From: Stramenopiles sp. TOSAG23-2
Taxonomy: Eukaryota > Sar
Direction: 5' to 3'
DNA: 35,604 nt
NCBI GenBank assembly: GCA_900128395.1
Contig: LT649342.1
Coordinates: 1 to 35,604 of the forward strand
Below are positions 7,701-16,900 of this stretch, in pieces. Numbering within the stretch: position 1 is the stretch's first letter; every line of letters starts with the position of its first letter. The notes beneath the pieces are model-generated. The model saw only the letters and a program-made list of their open reading frames with translations. It did not search any database and was not told the DNA's origin. A program made the position numbers and the translations under genes.

Positions 7701-10139
7701 TCAAACATTACAACAGATGAAACGTTAATTAATGCATATGAATCAATAGTTTATGCTTCTCACGTAGCTAAATCTGTTATAGATCTGGAAAAGGGGTTTA
7801 ATGATATTAAGTATATTGTGGGGGACACGAAATTTAAGCAGGGTATCGAAAAGGTAAAAACCCATCTCGATTCAAATCATGAATTGGAATTTGATTTGGA
7901 CAATGGAAATAGAGTTGCAAAATTAGAACTTATTACGCCTGGACCAAAAATTGAAGGCTATTGGACTGCAAGCAAAGGTTTACTGTGTGATTCTTGTCCA
8001 GAGGCGTTTAAAGACAACTCGCAACGTGGTAGATCAAGCAATGGTAATAATAGCACGTTTTTTATTGCAATGGTAGTAGTTATTAGTATCAGTACGTGTG
8101 CTATTGCTGGTCTCCTCTTGAAATGGTGGAATTTACATGATATTGTTTTTAATTCTGCAAATGCGTGGAAAATAGATGCAGATGAGATTCAATTGAGCAA
8201 AATGATTGGGAAAGGAGCTTATGGTAGTGTGTGGCGAGGAACGTATAATTCCACAACTGTTGCTATCAAGACATTTGAAAACAGTGGACAGATCAGCACA
8301 GAAAATTTCATAGCAGAGTTTGTGAAGCTTATTGATCTTCGACATAAGCATTTAACTCAATTTGTAGGCGCAGTGTTGGAAACTCGTGCTATAATAACAG
8401 ACTTTATGGAAAGAGGAGATTTAACAAATGTGCTGTTCGATGATAGCAGACATATCACCGGAGGAGAAAAAATTGAATGGGCTTTGCATATAGCTCTTGG
8501 ATTAGAGTATTTGCACTCCAAACATGTCGTTCATTGTGACATGAAGACTGCAAATATTCTTGTCGATAAAAATTACATATGCAAAATTGCAGATTTTGGA
8601 TTGTCGACGTTTAAAAATAAGAAAAAATCTGGGCGTGCTAGTGATTCTTTTAAAAAAAATTTGGTCACCATGGTTGGAGGTTCGGCAAAGGACGTTTTTG
8701 GTGAAGGACCAAAAGGTACTGCCTTGTGGCTTCCACCTGAAGTTATACGCGGGGGAGATTATGAGTTGGCAGGAGATGTATTTGCATATGGTTTAATTAT
8801 TTCTGAGTTAATAAACAGAGTTGAAAATTTTAGCAAAAAAAAGGAAACAATGAATCAATATAAAATTACAACAATGGTTGAAAAAGAAAGTTTAAGACCA
8901 ATTTGGGTTGACAACGTGCCGGATGAGGAAGTGTTGGATGGTCTCAAGGATGTAGCAGAAATGTGTTGGAAAGATGATAAGAACAAGAGACTTACTCTGC
9001 CTGAAATATGTAAATGTTTAACGGAATTATCTGGAAGACCACGACACAGTACCGTACAAAGTGGCGTTAGCCAAGGCGTTTCAACATCAGATATAGAAAT
9101 GGTCCGGCAAAGATCATCTGATGTTATGATGGGCGTCGTCGATGAGTATCTATATTCCAACATAATCGATAAAAAAGAATGGTACATCTCCAATCACAAA
9201 CAGTTAGAAAAGCAATCCAAAGCTGGTGGAACTGTTCCGTCTTATCACGTATTAAAACCGAACAATAAGACCACCCATTTTCCAAAATTTGCAACATTAT
9301 GTCAAAATATGAAATTCAGATTAGGAAAGAAGTCGAAAAAAATCAAACAAAACATGAGACTTATAACTAAACAAATTGAAACCTTATCATCTTTAAATCA
9401 TCCAAACATGTTGGAATTTGCCGGTATATCGCTAACTGCAGAATTTGATGGGGGTATGGTTTTTTTTAAATTGCCTGGCAAAACCTATGACTTGAATACG
9501 TATATGAATTTAAAAAATCATGTCTGCCGATTTGATTCTGCTAGGGAGACTTTGCATGGGTTTCTTGAAATTTGTAGTGCTATTGCATATCTTCACAAAC
9601 TTGATATTGTACATGGGAATATTTCATGTTATTCTATTCTAGCAACTGATCTTGGTAAGCTGTTCTTATCTAGAATTGAAGATCGGGTGATATCTAAAAA
9701 TGTCTCACAGGAACATGATGGATTAGTCACAGATGCAAAGGGCTTTTTACCTCCAGAGGCATTAATATTAGATCATTTTGTAAGATCTTCAGATATATAT
9801 TCATTAGGTATTTTGATGTGGTATTTCCTTACAAAATGTGTTCCATTTAAAGACAAAAGCATATCTGAAGTTAATCGTCAAGTTGTTAATGATAATTTGA
9901 GACCAAAATTGACTATTAAGGATGTAACAAATGCAAATAAATATGATAAGAACTCTAAATTTTCGTATATCGATCTTATGCAACAATGTTGGGAACAGAA
10001 ATTGGAAGATCGTATAAGTTTACAAGAGTTGGTATCAACCATAAATGATTTTGTTAAAACGAAATCAAAGTCTATCATAGTCATAGATGATACGGATGCT
10101 GCTGCAGACGACGAGAAGGAGAAGACAATGATGATATAG
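4773..10139 (+). CDS. Receptor-like protein: degenerate 5'-nucleotidase + PBP1/ANF-type ligand domain + TM + kinase + pseudokinase
   Basis: This is a single-pass cell-surface receptor candidate of 1788 residues. An N-terminal signal segment covers about residues 19-41; M19 (ATG at 4827) is an alternative start giving a cleaner signal peptide. Residues ~42-400 follow the 5'-nucleotidase metallophosphatase fold and ~400-640 its C-terminal domain (NAGSIRGSF 470-478, ATPFDDNL 492-499). The metal motifs are broken: DADTR at 49-53, SKS at 116-118, DNSEF at 159-163, DSDSD at 312-316. Residues ~665-1060 resemble a type 1 periplasmic-binding/ANF-receptor domain. A membrane span lies at ~1096-1116. Kinase 1 (~1139-1400) has the glycine loop (GKGAYG 1146-1151), VAIK (K1166), HCDMKTAN (catalytic D1256), DFG 1274-1276 and PPE ending at E1323; the activation loop is long and Lys/Ser/Gly-rich. 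Kinase 2 (~1530-1765) has HGN at 1614-1616 and RIE in place of DFG, so it is a likely pseudokinase. The kinases look TKL-like. The ligand is unknown. The stop is TAG. Confidence 0.85.
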   Translation: MSGRVNKYSIFGKIINIRMNVNILLLCCILSLLFQLKKIVGFELTLIHDADTRGGIFEHDGDGDLCEMTDLNSTEAKIVETANTGATKCAGGASFRHTFFQNVRKNKTYPNPVIISKSQLFFGSELYSALSSTLNQTHAATHIAKYYTGPCFYDALSIDNSEFFSGPDAFGRYITNLPESTGVIDTYIEVNATDFSANQGQEVKAKVSKYKVVTHTDYPVAIMASADFRILYKSNAGLSIVNNYDEPNKDKKGCIPCTNSFLLELSTKIKKQWVEIKQSYPNCKVLIFISSLTRDANKVLAKYVEEIDVIVDSDSDKPVEYVMNDISSRNVSLINSVWRDKLGDKDDTQEHGRSAGVFKISFDGNGYLFDNITVENVLLNANSSNIRRDGSSLSQMTNDYKFMKGWESGTLTQLSIDINGYDGKKFNGQNFFQNDGCRASDCEMGRLVTSAYLHACKSRTNAPCDVAIVNAGSIRGSFSKNTDVTNLDVARATPFDDNLVCATVSGSFLRSWIEHSLYKWDESAGTKEGGGDVSGKFLQTQGLRFVWNPYEGKILNIFVQSEKTWSLLKDDAEYKIIVSEFIGLRGGDGFSNLPADSKVSQIDTRLQVSFSNYLKTLSKDFSFKSFVDSTECLGAKTSDRLLRMQKGCSSMRTNQTKLYQVPTSINIALMLPNSQTSRGINLFALFNYTIELLNNETAKQSKPPPPLRLTIHTTNGNSTKANSILQNLKSYTDASSAVILMGPLLSKVADGTDDPALTKGIVKHAITDILSTKFTQKIEIPIFTMTFGASDDSCNDDIDKYSKCSLTGGGSLFRRVCYTEMARYRALHDLILKQNWAGSLRLIEKGSLMTGEEPVSDTLISKINLKTFPIMKKYQKNDVSTLCDEGKNRDNVFILGLEDQDIKLFLKDISSNSRCNFLFSHTHDKYNNVFLLLSSSGINYFKTMSLSNKVYTVAIGRYEPKFLKILSNSNVDMAMVSNITTDETLINAYESIVYASHVAKSVIDLEKGFNDIKYIVGDTKFKQGIEKVKTHLDSNHELEFDLDNGNRVAKLELITPGPKIEGYWTASKGLLCDSCPEAFKDNSQRGRSSNGNNSTFFIAMVVVISISTCAIAGLLLKWWNLHDIVFNSANAWKIDADEIQLSKMIGKGAYGSVWRGTYNSTTVAIKTFENSGQISTENFIAEFVKLIDLRHKHLTQFVGAVLETRAIITDFMERGDLTNVLFDDSRHITGGEKIEWALHIALGLEYLHSKHVVHCDMKTANILVDKNYICKIADFGLSTFKNKKKSGRASDSFKKNLVTMVGGSAKDVFGEGPKGTALWLPPEVIRGGDYELAGDVFAYGLIISELINRVENFSKKKETMNQYKITTMVEKESLRPIWVDNVPDEEVLDGLKDVAEMCWKDDKNKRLTLPEICKCLTELSGRPRHSTVQSGVSQGVSTSDIEMVRQRSSDVMMGVVDEYLYSNIIDKKEWYISNHKQLEKQSKAGGTVPSYHVLKPNNKTTHFPKFATLCQNMKFRLGKKSKKIKQNMRLITKQIETLSSLNHPNMLEFAGISLTAEFDGGMVFFKLPGKTYDLNTYMNLKNHVCRFDSARETLHGFLEICSAIAYLHKLDIVHGNISCYSILATDLGKLFLSRIEDRVISKNVSQEHDGLVTDAKGFLPPEALILDHFVRSSDIYSLGILMWYFLTKCVPFKDKSISEVNRQVVNDNLRPKLTIKDVTNANKYDKNSKFSYIDLMQQCWEQKLEDRISLQELVSTINDFVKTKSKSIIVIDDTDAAADDEKEKTMMI

Positions 10140-10143
10140 TAAC

Positions 10144-10165
10144 ACACTCTAATTTGATAGAGTGT
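10144..10165. terminator. Hairpin just after the receptor kinase stop codon
   Basis: ACACTCTA at 10144-10151 faces TAGAGTGT at 10158-10165 across a 6-nt loop, giving a perfect 8-bp stem five bases after the stop codon. The half-word ACACTCT also occurs twice in the Ecm29/MTFP1 convergent spacer. A role in 3'-end formation or mRNA stability is inferred. Confidence 0.45.
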
Positions 10166-10191
10166 ACGATCGTAAAATTTTTGGGCTTTTT

Positions 10192-10197
10192 AATAAA
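10192..10197 (+). terminator. Candidate poly(A) signal AATAAA
   Basis: A canonical AATAAA lies 53 bases after the receptor kinase stop codon, in the expected place for 3' processing of that transcript. In an AT-rich spacer this hexamer can occur by chance. Confidence 0.4.
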
Positions 10198-10385
10198 GTG
10201 TATCATTACTTTGTCTTACATATTTTAAAAATAATAAAAAAATACGACGTATATGCATTAGTATTTGTGCATTTTTAATATGTTCGTACGAAGTATATTA
10301 TTGAGATATGATACTTCTCGTCGTATCGTGTGTGTATGATATGATATATCTCAGTGTCTCTTCTTTTCAAAAATGTTTTTCTTAT

Positions 10386-12113
10386 TTATTCGGTCCAAAT
10401 TGATGTACAATCGCCAAATTTATCACTACTTCCACAAATTTTACTTTTCGCATTAATATTCGTATCTACTTGTACAATAAGATCTTCTTTAATAGAATTC
10501 TTATCATCGTTTTGTTCCAGGTCGTCTTTTTTGTACTTAGCTTTTGTACCGGAAATTGATTGAGTAATTTCACCATTTAAAATTAGACCAGACTTTAAAT
10601 CAACTTCAAAAAAACCAGTTTCTCCACCTTCGAGATTGTGTGTTGATGCAGACGAAATTAATGATGGATGAAATGCCTTATTACTTGTATCTTCCGTCTT
10701 TTTGTTTTCTAAAGGTGATTCTTTCGTATCTAGTTGAATGCGTGCAACCCATCGATAATCATCGCCAATAGATTTTTTCCGCATTTCCATCAATGAAAAT
10801 TTTTCTTTATTTACATGTGGTACCGGTGTCTGTGTTATTATTTCTCTTTCCCATACATCACCTCTTCCAACTTTTTCTGTCGGAAAAATAGTTAATCGTT
10901 TCTTCAATTGATCCTCTAATAAATAATTATATCCTAGTAAATCAATAATGACTTTTTTGCCCCTTTCTTCATCGCTTTCCGATGGTGATTCATCGTAACT
11001 AAATGCATCTAAACCATGTCTCATCGTTGCTAGAATTCCTTCACCACCACCATCAGCTTCATCCAATGCTATTAAATCGCTCACTAGACGATCGTAGTCT
11101 TGCTTACGTATCATCACAGCTGGTATTTTAACTTTTTTCGATGTACCACCCATAAACACCAAATCTCGAGTCTCCGTATCGCCAACAATAACGCCAATTG
11201 CGCCACTATCTTGTGCTAAAATCAATTTATCTGCAAAATTACATTTACCACGTTTCAATAAGACAATTTTTCCTTCTACTGCATTTGTAAATACACATTG
11301 TGGACCTTTCCATCGACTTCCAGGTTGGCCTATATTTGGTGCACATTTACACCCATCTCGGGGTGTTCCTAAAACAACTTCAGCTTTCACAGTACCCGAT
11401 GGTCGATGCACAAAACGGGTACCTAAACAATCAATCGATTCGTCTTCTCCGCTTGGTCCTGGTATCGTCAATACAGACTTCAATTCCATTGGCAATGCAT
11501 CCATTTTATGAAGCTCGTTGAAAACTTTTTTATGTATTTCATTTGTTTCAGCCTTCAACAACGTACCATTCGTTGCTAAGAATGCTTTAAACGTTTCACC
11601 AACAACTACTTGTTCCATTTGACGCCACAAACGCGCTTGAAATTTACTACCATCCTCTTGCAGCGATATAATTTTAAATTGCTTGCACGTAATCAAAACA
11701 TCTGCGCCGTTTTCTAGTATATCGTTTACAAATAATTCAAATTCCATTTTAATAATTTGTTTTTGTTCTGCAACTTTTTTTTTCATAATTTTCGTAGAGA
11801 CAACTTGCTTTATATTTTCACCAAATGTATATGTATGATTTTTTTCCAAAAGTAAACGTAGTTGACGCCGCTCATGATCCATAACATCTTTGGAATGTGA
11901 TAATTTAAACCGATCGTCTCCGCTTATGACAATGTGCCCCCGATATGACGTGGGACCAAAAAATTGTTGTACGATTAATAATAACGCAAATACAACAGTA
12001 CCAGCAATTATTATATTTTTATTACTATTCGTTAGTTTGTTTTTACTTTTTATCCTTGATGGTGCTTTAGATGGCGTACCATTTTCCATTTCCAGTTCCA
12101 TCGGGATTGGCAT
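10386..12113 (-). CDS. Type II membrane protein with a protease-associated (PA) domain
   Basis: The protein has 575 residues. A basic, Ser/Lys-rich N-terminus (1-32) precedes one membrane span at ~33-52, which places the bulk in the secretory lumen or outside the cell. Residues ~240-350 form a PA domain: GKIVLLKRGKCNFADK at 281-296, then GAIGVIVGD and a KIPAVMIRKQD segment. PA domains cap proteases and sorting receptors and bind peptides or partners. The PA domain splits two conserved-looking regions (~95-215 and ~380-515) that together loosely recall bacterial DUF6263-like barrel proteins, including a GDVWERE block at 418-424 and GFFEVDLKSGLILNG at 500-514; that similarity is from memory and uncertain. 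No protease, RING or metal-binding catalytic motif is visible, so this is not an ordinary PA protease or PA-RING ligase. The cysteine cluster CKCAPN near 255-260 suggests disulfides. The TAA stop converges on the receptor kinase gene. Function unknown. Confidence 0.75.
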   Translation of the reverse strand: MPIPMELEMENGTPSKAPSRIKSKNKLTNSNKNIIIAGTVVFALLLIVQQFFGPTSYRGHIVISGDDRFKLSHSKDVMDHERRQLRLLLEKNHTYTFGENIKQVVSTKIMKKKVAEQKQIIKMEFELFVNDILENGADVLITCKQFKIISLQEDGSKFQARLWRQMEQVVVGETFKAFLATNGTLLKAETNEIHKKVFNELHKMDALPMELKSVLTIPGPSGEDESIDCLGTRFVHRPSGTVKAEVVLGTPRDGCKCAPNIGQPGSRWKGPQCVFTNAVEGKIVLLKRGKCNFADKLILAQDSGAIGVIVGDTETRDLVFMGGTSKKVKIPAVMIRKQDYDRLVSDLIALDEADGGGEGILATMRHGLDAFSYDESPSESDEERGKKVIIDLLGYNYLLEDQLKKRLTIFPTEKVGRGDVWEREIITQTPVPHVNKEKFSLMEMRKKSIGDDYRWVARIQLDTKESPLENKKTEDTSNKAFHPSLISSASTHNLEGGETGFFEVDLKSGLILNGEITQSISGTKAKYKKDDLEQNDDKNSIKEDLIVQVDTNINAKSKICGSSDKFGDCTSIWTE

Positions 12114-12725
12114 GGTTGTATATTTTCCCCTCTATCTATCTGTCTATTATTTCTGTACATACATACAGTCGATATATGTATATTATATATAGACTATATA
12201 TATGTATACATTGCATACATTTGTATATATATACTAAGTATTTTTCTGAACTAAAAGATCTATCATAAATACTATTATTTATTATTCGTTCTTCCGTAGA
12301 TTTGGTGCTACAAATGCATTTGCCAAGAAGAGCCAATCTGGCAATCTGGCAACTGGCAATCCAGCTGCCAATCCGAGATTGATTGAAGCGCTGATGAAGC
12401 TTTTTGCTACGTCTATCACAATAATATAATACAAATAATTTGCGATGTGTTCCTATCAAAAACCTTTTTGCACCTTTCTGAACCACACACCACACACCAC
12501 ACACTAACACACAGCAGCTGGACAGCAACAAGATTACGACAATTGCACAATTCATAGGGAAACAAAATATTACTCCTCGTGGTATACAATAGAAAATAAA
12601 CACGTTTTTAACTTTACAAATTCCTTAAAATAATATTTTAGAACTGGCAAATGTAAATTAATTGATGAATAGTGCAAGAGGCACAATATGATGAGGACTT
12701 TTTTTAGTAGATTTATTTATTATTT
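12114..12725. promoter_or_regulatory. 5' spacer of the PA-domain gene with CTGGCAAT and CCACACA repeats
   Basis: This 612-bp spacer lies between two minus-strand genes. Next to the PA gene is a TATA-rich tract (12170-12240). At 12332-12375 the word GCCAATCTGGCAAT is followed by degenerate copies in both orientations (CAATCTGG at 12334 and 12342, CAACTGG, CTGCCAATCC). At 12484-12512 a short tandem CCACACA array ends in ACACACAGCAGCTGG. An open frame on the minus strand spans 12136-12603, but its product is low-complexity and unlike a real protein. I see no tRNA or other known RNA. Confidence 0.45.
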
Positions 12726-13295
12726 TTATTTATTTTTCTCCAAAGAATCCATTAAAAGTTTATGAACTTGCGACATGTCTGAATTGACTTGATGCAACGT
12801 TTCTTCATTTTTCAAGATATTACGTTGACGGTTTTTAGCAGCAAGCTCTTCTTTACGTTTATTCATGTTTGATTGTTGCAATTCTATTAATAACGATTGG
12901 GATAATTTCTCTAAATGCAATTGCTTATCATAAAAAGAATCAAAGGTTGCTTTAGCTTGACTACAAATTTTTTTCTTTCGTTTTGCCAACTTAGTTATTT
13001 TATTCAATTGTCCACGGTATCTTGTTAAGTTTGTTTTTACATTGTCTAATTTTCCTTCCTCCTCTTGCAGCTCATTCCTAGCACGTACATATATTGATTT
13101 CAAACCTTCCTGTTCCTCTAGTAAACTCTCCCATTCAATGGAACGTTCATATACATATTGATCAATCTTCTGTTTCCGTGCTTTCTCTTTCTTTATTAAA
13201 TTTTTTTCTTGTACTAATTCAGAATGATAACGTTTCAATGTAGTTAATAAGTATGTTAATGCTTTTGCAGTCGTCGCACTATTTACAAGTGACAT
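12726..13295 (-). CDS. Small coiled-coil protein, unknown function
   Basis: This 189-residue protein is almost entirely predicted coiled coil by eye: long runs of Lys, Glu and Gln with Leu/Ile at heptad-like spacing from about residue 20 to 188, without Pro or Gly breaks. It has no signal peptide, membrane segment or catalytic motif. The ATG at 13293-13295 is the only Met near the start and opens MSLVNSATTAKAL; it is preceded by an AT-rich leader. The stop is TAA. It is head to head with the deubiquitinase gene and upstream of the PA-domain gene on the same strand. It could be a cytoskeletal, ciliary or complex-assembly subunit, but I do not recognise the family. It is likely a real gene because its composition contrasts with the AT-rich flanks. 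Confidence 0.65.
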   Translation of the reverse strand: MSLVNSATTAKALTYLLTTLKRYHSELVQEKNLIKKEKARKQKIDQYVYERSIEWESLLEEQEGLKSIYVRARNELQEEEGKLDNVKTNLTRYRGQLNKITKLAKRKKKICSQAKATFDSFYDKQLHLEKLSQSLLIELQQSNMNKRKEELAAKNRQRNILKNEETLHQVNSDMSQVHKLLMDSLEKNK

Positions 13296-13933
13296 TTTAT
13301 TCGTTTTTAATTCGTTAACAAAATACTAGTAATAATAATATATTATACATATACATTAATTATAGAGATGCAATGTCTTATATATATATATATTAATATA
13401 CTATAATGATTATTTTTTTATTATTCATTTGTTATATATTATTATCCATACCAATTGTAGTATTATTATTATTAAAATTTTGAATCCCGAAGAAGAAGAA
13501 AGGGATGGGAAACAAAATTGTATTTTTAAGGATTATTGCAACTTCCTTGTGCAATAGTGCTGTGATAATATTAGCCACTCACCACTGCTGTGTGGTGTGG
13601 GCCGTCCCAGACCTGCCTCAAGGACCTCTACTGTACCAATGGCCTTGGGAGCTACCTTCTTTTTTTTTTGCAATCTTCTGTGGCAATGTTGCCAATCTGG
13701 CAATAATAAATCACTACTATTAATATACTAAAAAAAAAATAATAAAACATTGAATAATATAATTATATTATATTCAAATATGATAATTTTACCAGGTTTA
13801 CTAAACAATTGAAAAAAGAAATACATATACATCATATATATATGTAAATGAACAATCTCTACCACATATATCAATCATCTACTTGTTTTTAAATTTAATT
13901 TCTGTTTACTGGTAGTATTTTATTTGGTGTTGT
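13296..13933. promoter_or_regulatory. Divergent promoter region with a GC-richer structured patch
   Basis: The spacer between the coiled-coil gene and the deubiquitinase is mostly AT-rich. A patch at about 13575-13661 is clearly richer in G+C and can fold: CACCAC faces GTGGTG around a TGCTGT loop (13581-13598), and a TCCCA downstream of it faces TGGGA before GCTACC. At 13689-13703 TTGCCA-ATC-TGGCAA forms a near-palindrome that shares the 14-mer GCCAATCTGGCAAT with 12332-12345. TTACCAGGTT at 13789-13798 matches the words in the 4405-4772 spacer. A 72-codon frame at 13505-13723 covers the patch but does not look like a protein. Confidence 0.45.
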
Positions 13934-13966
13934 TTGGTACAGTTATTAAATATATATATATATATC

Positions 13967-16900
13967 ATGCCTACTCTTGCTTGGAGTTGTAAACAATGCA
14001 CATATTTAAATAATACAGAAGGTGCTTGTAGTATGTGTGGCTATAAACCGGAAGTAAAACAAGCCTCTGATCAAAATAAAATTACAGAAGCATTTGACTG
14101 TGTACGCGTGAGGTATGACATTTATGGAGAGGTGAGATGGACTGATTCAAGAGATGCGTTTAAAATTGCTGCGGAAAATATACACACGGAAGAGGCGTTG
14201 GATTTTTGTAGTAAATATATGGGTCACGTTATTACTATTATGAGTAATCAAAAAGTTGGTTTTAACCATCAATATAAAGATTGTTTCATCCTTGCCTATG
14301 AATTTTGTGCGCAAATTATAGCGCATATATTGCAAAATAAACTCGAACCACATTTTAAAGTGTTAGAAACGTTACCGCTTCTTTTTGCTCGTGCGCAAAG
14401 TCAAACGTCGAGTAACCTGTATAGAAGCCAAATTGGTGCTAATGTACGTAGGACATGTGTTCAAAAATTTTTGGATTTGAATGGATTTAACTTGCTCGCT
14501 GACACAGTTGCATATATTTCGCCAGAGGGTTTATCAAAAATTTGTCCTTTACTGGAACAATTGAAATATATTAATGAGGCAAAAGATAGTAACGTTAGAA
14601 TTACAACTTGTCTATATGAAAGAGCAACAAAGATTGACCAGGATAGCTTGCCTAGGAATTGCGGCTTTTGGTGCGTTGTTTTAAGAGAACTCATGTCATA
14701 TTATTCAGATAATCAAAAGATGGAAGAGGCTATACGTCAACACTATTATAGATTAATAAATTACACATTGCAGTCTGACATTTTGAATAATCGTTTAATG
14801 GGTTTAGAAAATGTCGAAAAAGTTGTGGAAGACAATATTGATGAAAATTTTGTTCGTAAATGGCTGTTTCATGACATCAAAGTGCTATCGTTGTTATTTA
14901 ATGATAAAATTCATGAGCAAATAGTTGCAAAATCAAGAAATTTGATGAAAGCATTGATTGGCCGTGGATGGCTGGAAGTAAAAGATGTCTGTCTTATTTG
15001 GGACGCTGCCTTAGGAAAGCATGGTGCGCTAGTAAAAGAGATATCAGAATTGCTTGCAGTCATTGCAATGGAGGACCCTGACAACAATAGATATAGAAGT
15101 GGTAGATACGGTGCATCAAAGATGTATAATAATAACAGATCGCATTTTAACAACCATAGTATGGATAGAAGTTTATGGCAGCAGCGAAGTCGGGGAAATA
15201 ACAGCAATCATCCGATTAATCTCTTAGGAGATAATAATAATAAAAATAATAATAATAATAATCAATTTAATCAAGGGCAAGAAGATGGAATATCGCTGGG
15301 ATTATTGCGGCATATGTATTCAAGAATAAATGGGCATCCTACGGAAACGATTGTATTTATCGATGCCGTTTTGCGATATGATAATGGTGGAGAATTTGAA
15401 TCCACTAATACATATAGCTCTTCTGCTGGGTCGGGGAAAAAAAAGAAAAAAAGTATTAATGGAAAGGCTCAAGATTTATTTTTTGGCACGACTGATCGTG
15501 CGAACGTTACAATTAACTGTTTGGAATTTTTAGTTTTACGAATTACCACCATGAATGAAGACATCGAACGAAAGAAAATGCTTTTTAACCTGTACAAAAA
15601 AACTATCGCTTCCACTGGTGGGGAAAATTTCTTTTACCCTTCCATGTGTAATCAACTTGAATACGTTCGTGATGCAGGGAACAAAAATCCTGATGAAGTG
15701 AAAAAAAGTACATCCGTAGCGTTGATTCAAGTGTTATTGGAAGTAAGAAATGAGAAAAGGATGTACCACAATCCTGACAAAGGTTTGAATATAATTATAA
15801 AAACAGAATCGGGAGGTGTTGATTTGATTGAATTCTTCTTGAAAGAATGTAAATCGTGTTCAGCAAGACTTGCGAAGTACAAAGATGAAACTGCTATGGA
15901 AGCAATAAGAAAGCGATTGGATAGTTTGGGTTTTATTGCAAAGAACAAAAGTCTATTCAAATTTGCACATATTCAAGATCTTTGGGACTCCTTTTTCAAA
16001 TGTCAAAATAGCAAATTTATGGATATTTTAATGGATTGGCTTTTTGTCGGCCGTGATGACGGTAAAAAAAATCAAGATTCTGAAGTTGATGCATATTTCG
16101 GTGATGAAGTAGCATATCGTATATTGGTAGATTTATTCGGTAGCGAAACTGGTCTGCCATATTGTGATACAAAATTAGGTTTTAAAGCATTCAAGAATTT
16201 CTTCTTAGGTTTGAACCAATGGACTAATCTTGGTATTATTAAGGTTGATAATAATAATGGTGGACAATCATTTCGATTTGTTGGTTTAGATCCTATCTAC
16301 AGCCCTCAGAAAAAAGTGAAAACAATTCATGGATTGGAAACTGTATGGAAGATATCCATGGAGTGTATGGACATGGAGGTTTTTAATTTAGCTAAAAATT
16401 TAATTATTGACGGTTGTAATGTACCGCATGACAAAAAAATAGAATCCCATAAAGATCCGGTAAAGATTGAGATTTTAAAGCGCCTCAAGTCTTTGCTAAT
16501 TGAAAATCATAACAATGAAAGTGCCATGGCAGTTCAAACTACTCAAAGGGCGTTGAGCATAATTCAAGACCTGCTTCAGTCCTTTTTTTTTAATGAAAAT
16601 GCTCTTGAAAATACTTCTTTGACAATATTAACACGTACGCATTATAAAAGCGAGAACAACAACAATAAGAAGAAACCGTACCGTTCCTCATTAATAAAAC
16701 AAGGTTATGCCTCTGCTGTATGTGAGATATACGATTTGTTATCATCCTTGTCGAAAACAGGAACTGTTTCGCATATTAAAATTATCTGGGATTTTTTAAA
16801 AAGTTTACCACCGCGTCCTTTAATTATGGAGGAATTTTCAAATGTTTTACAAATTGATGACGATTCCGCTTTTAGAAATGCTTTGCCAATATTCAACGTG

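Larger units (their letters stand above)
10140..10385. other. Convergent intergenic spacer
   Basis: This 246-bp spacer lies between the 3' ends of the receptor kinase and PA-domain genes. Besides the hairpin and AATAAA it holds a second copy of the palindrome TTCGTACGAA at 10283-10292, identical to the one at 3671-3680, followed by an ACTTCTCGTCGTATCG segment and a degenerate GATATGATA-rich stretch. No gene is seen. Confidence 0.55.

Noticed and set aside
12136-12603. 155-codon minus-strand frame upstream of the PA-domain gene
   Set aside because: The product is a mix of TATA-repeat translation (Tyr/Ile runs) and CACACA-repeat translation (Val/Cys/Trp); it has no domain, and it lies in an evident spacer.
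13505-13723. 72-codon plus-strand frame before the deubiquitinase
   Set aside because: There is no recognisable protein character. The GC-richer patch explains the open frame, and the patch is better described as a possible RNA or promoter element.
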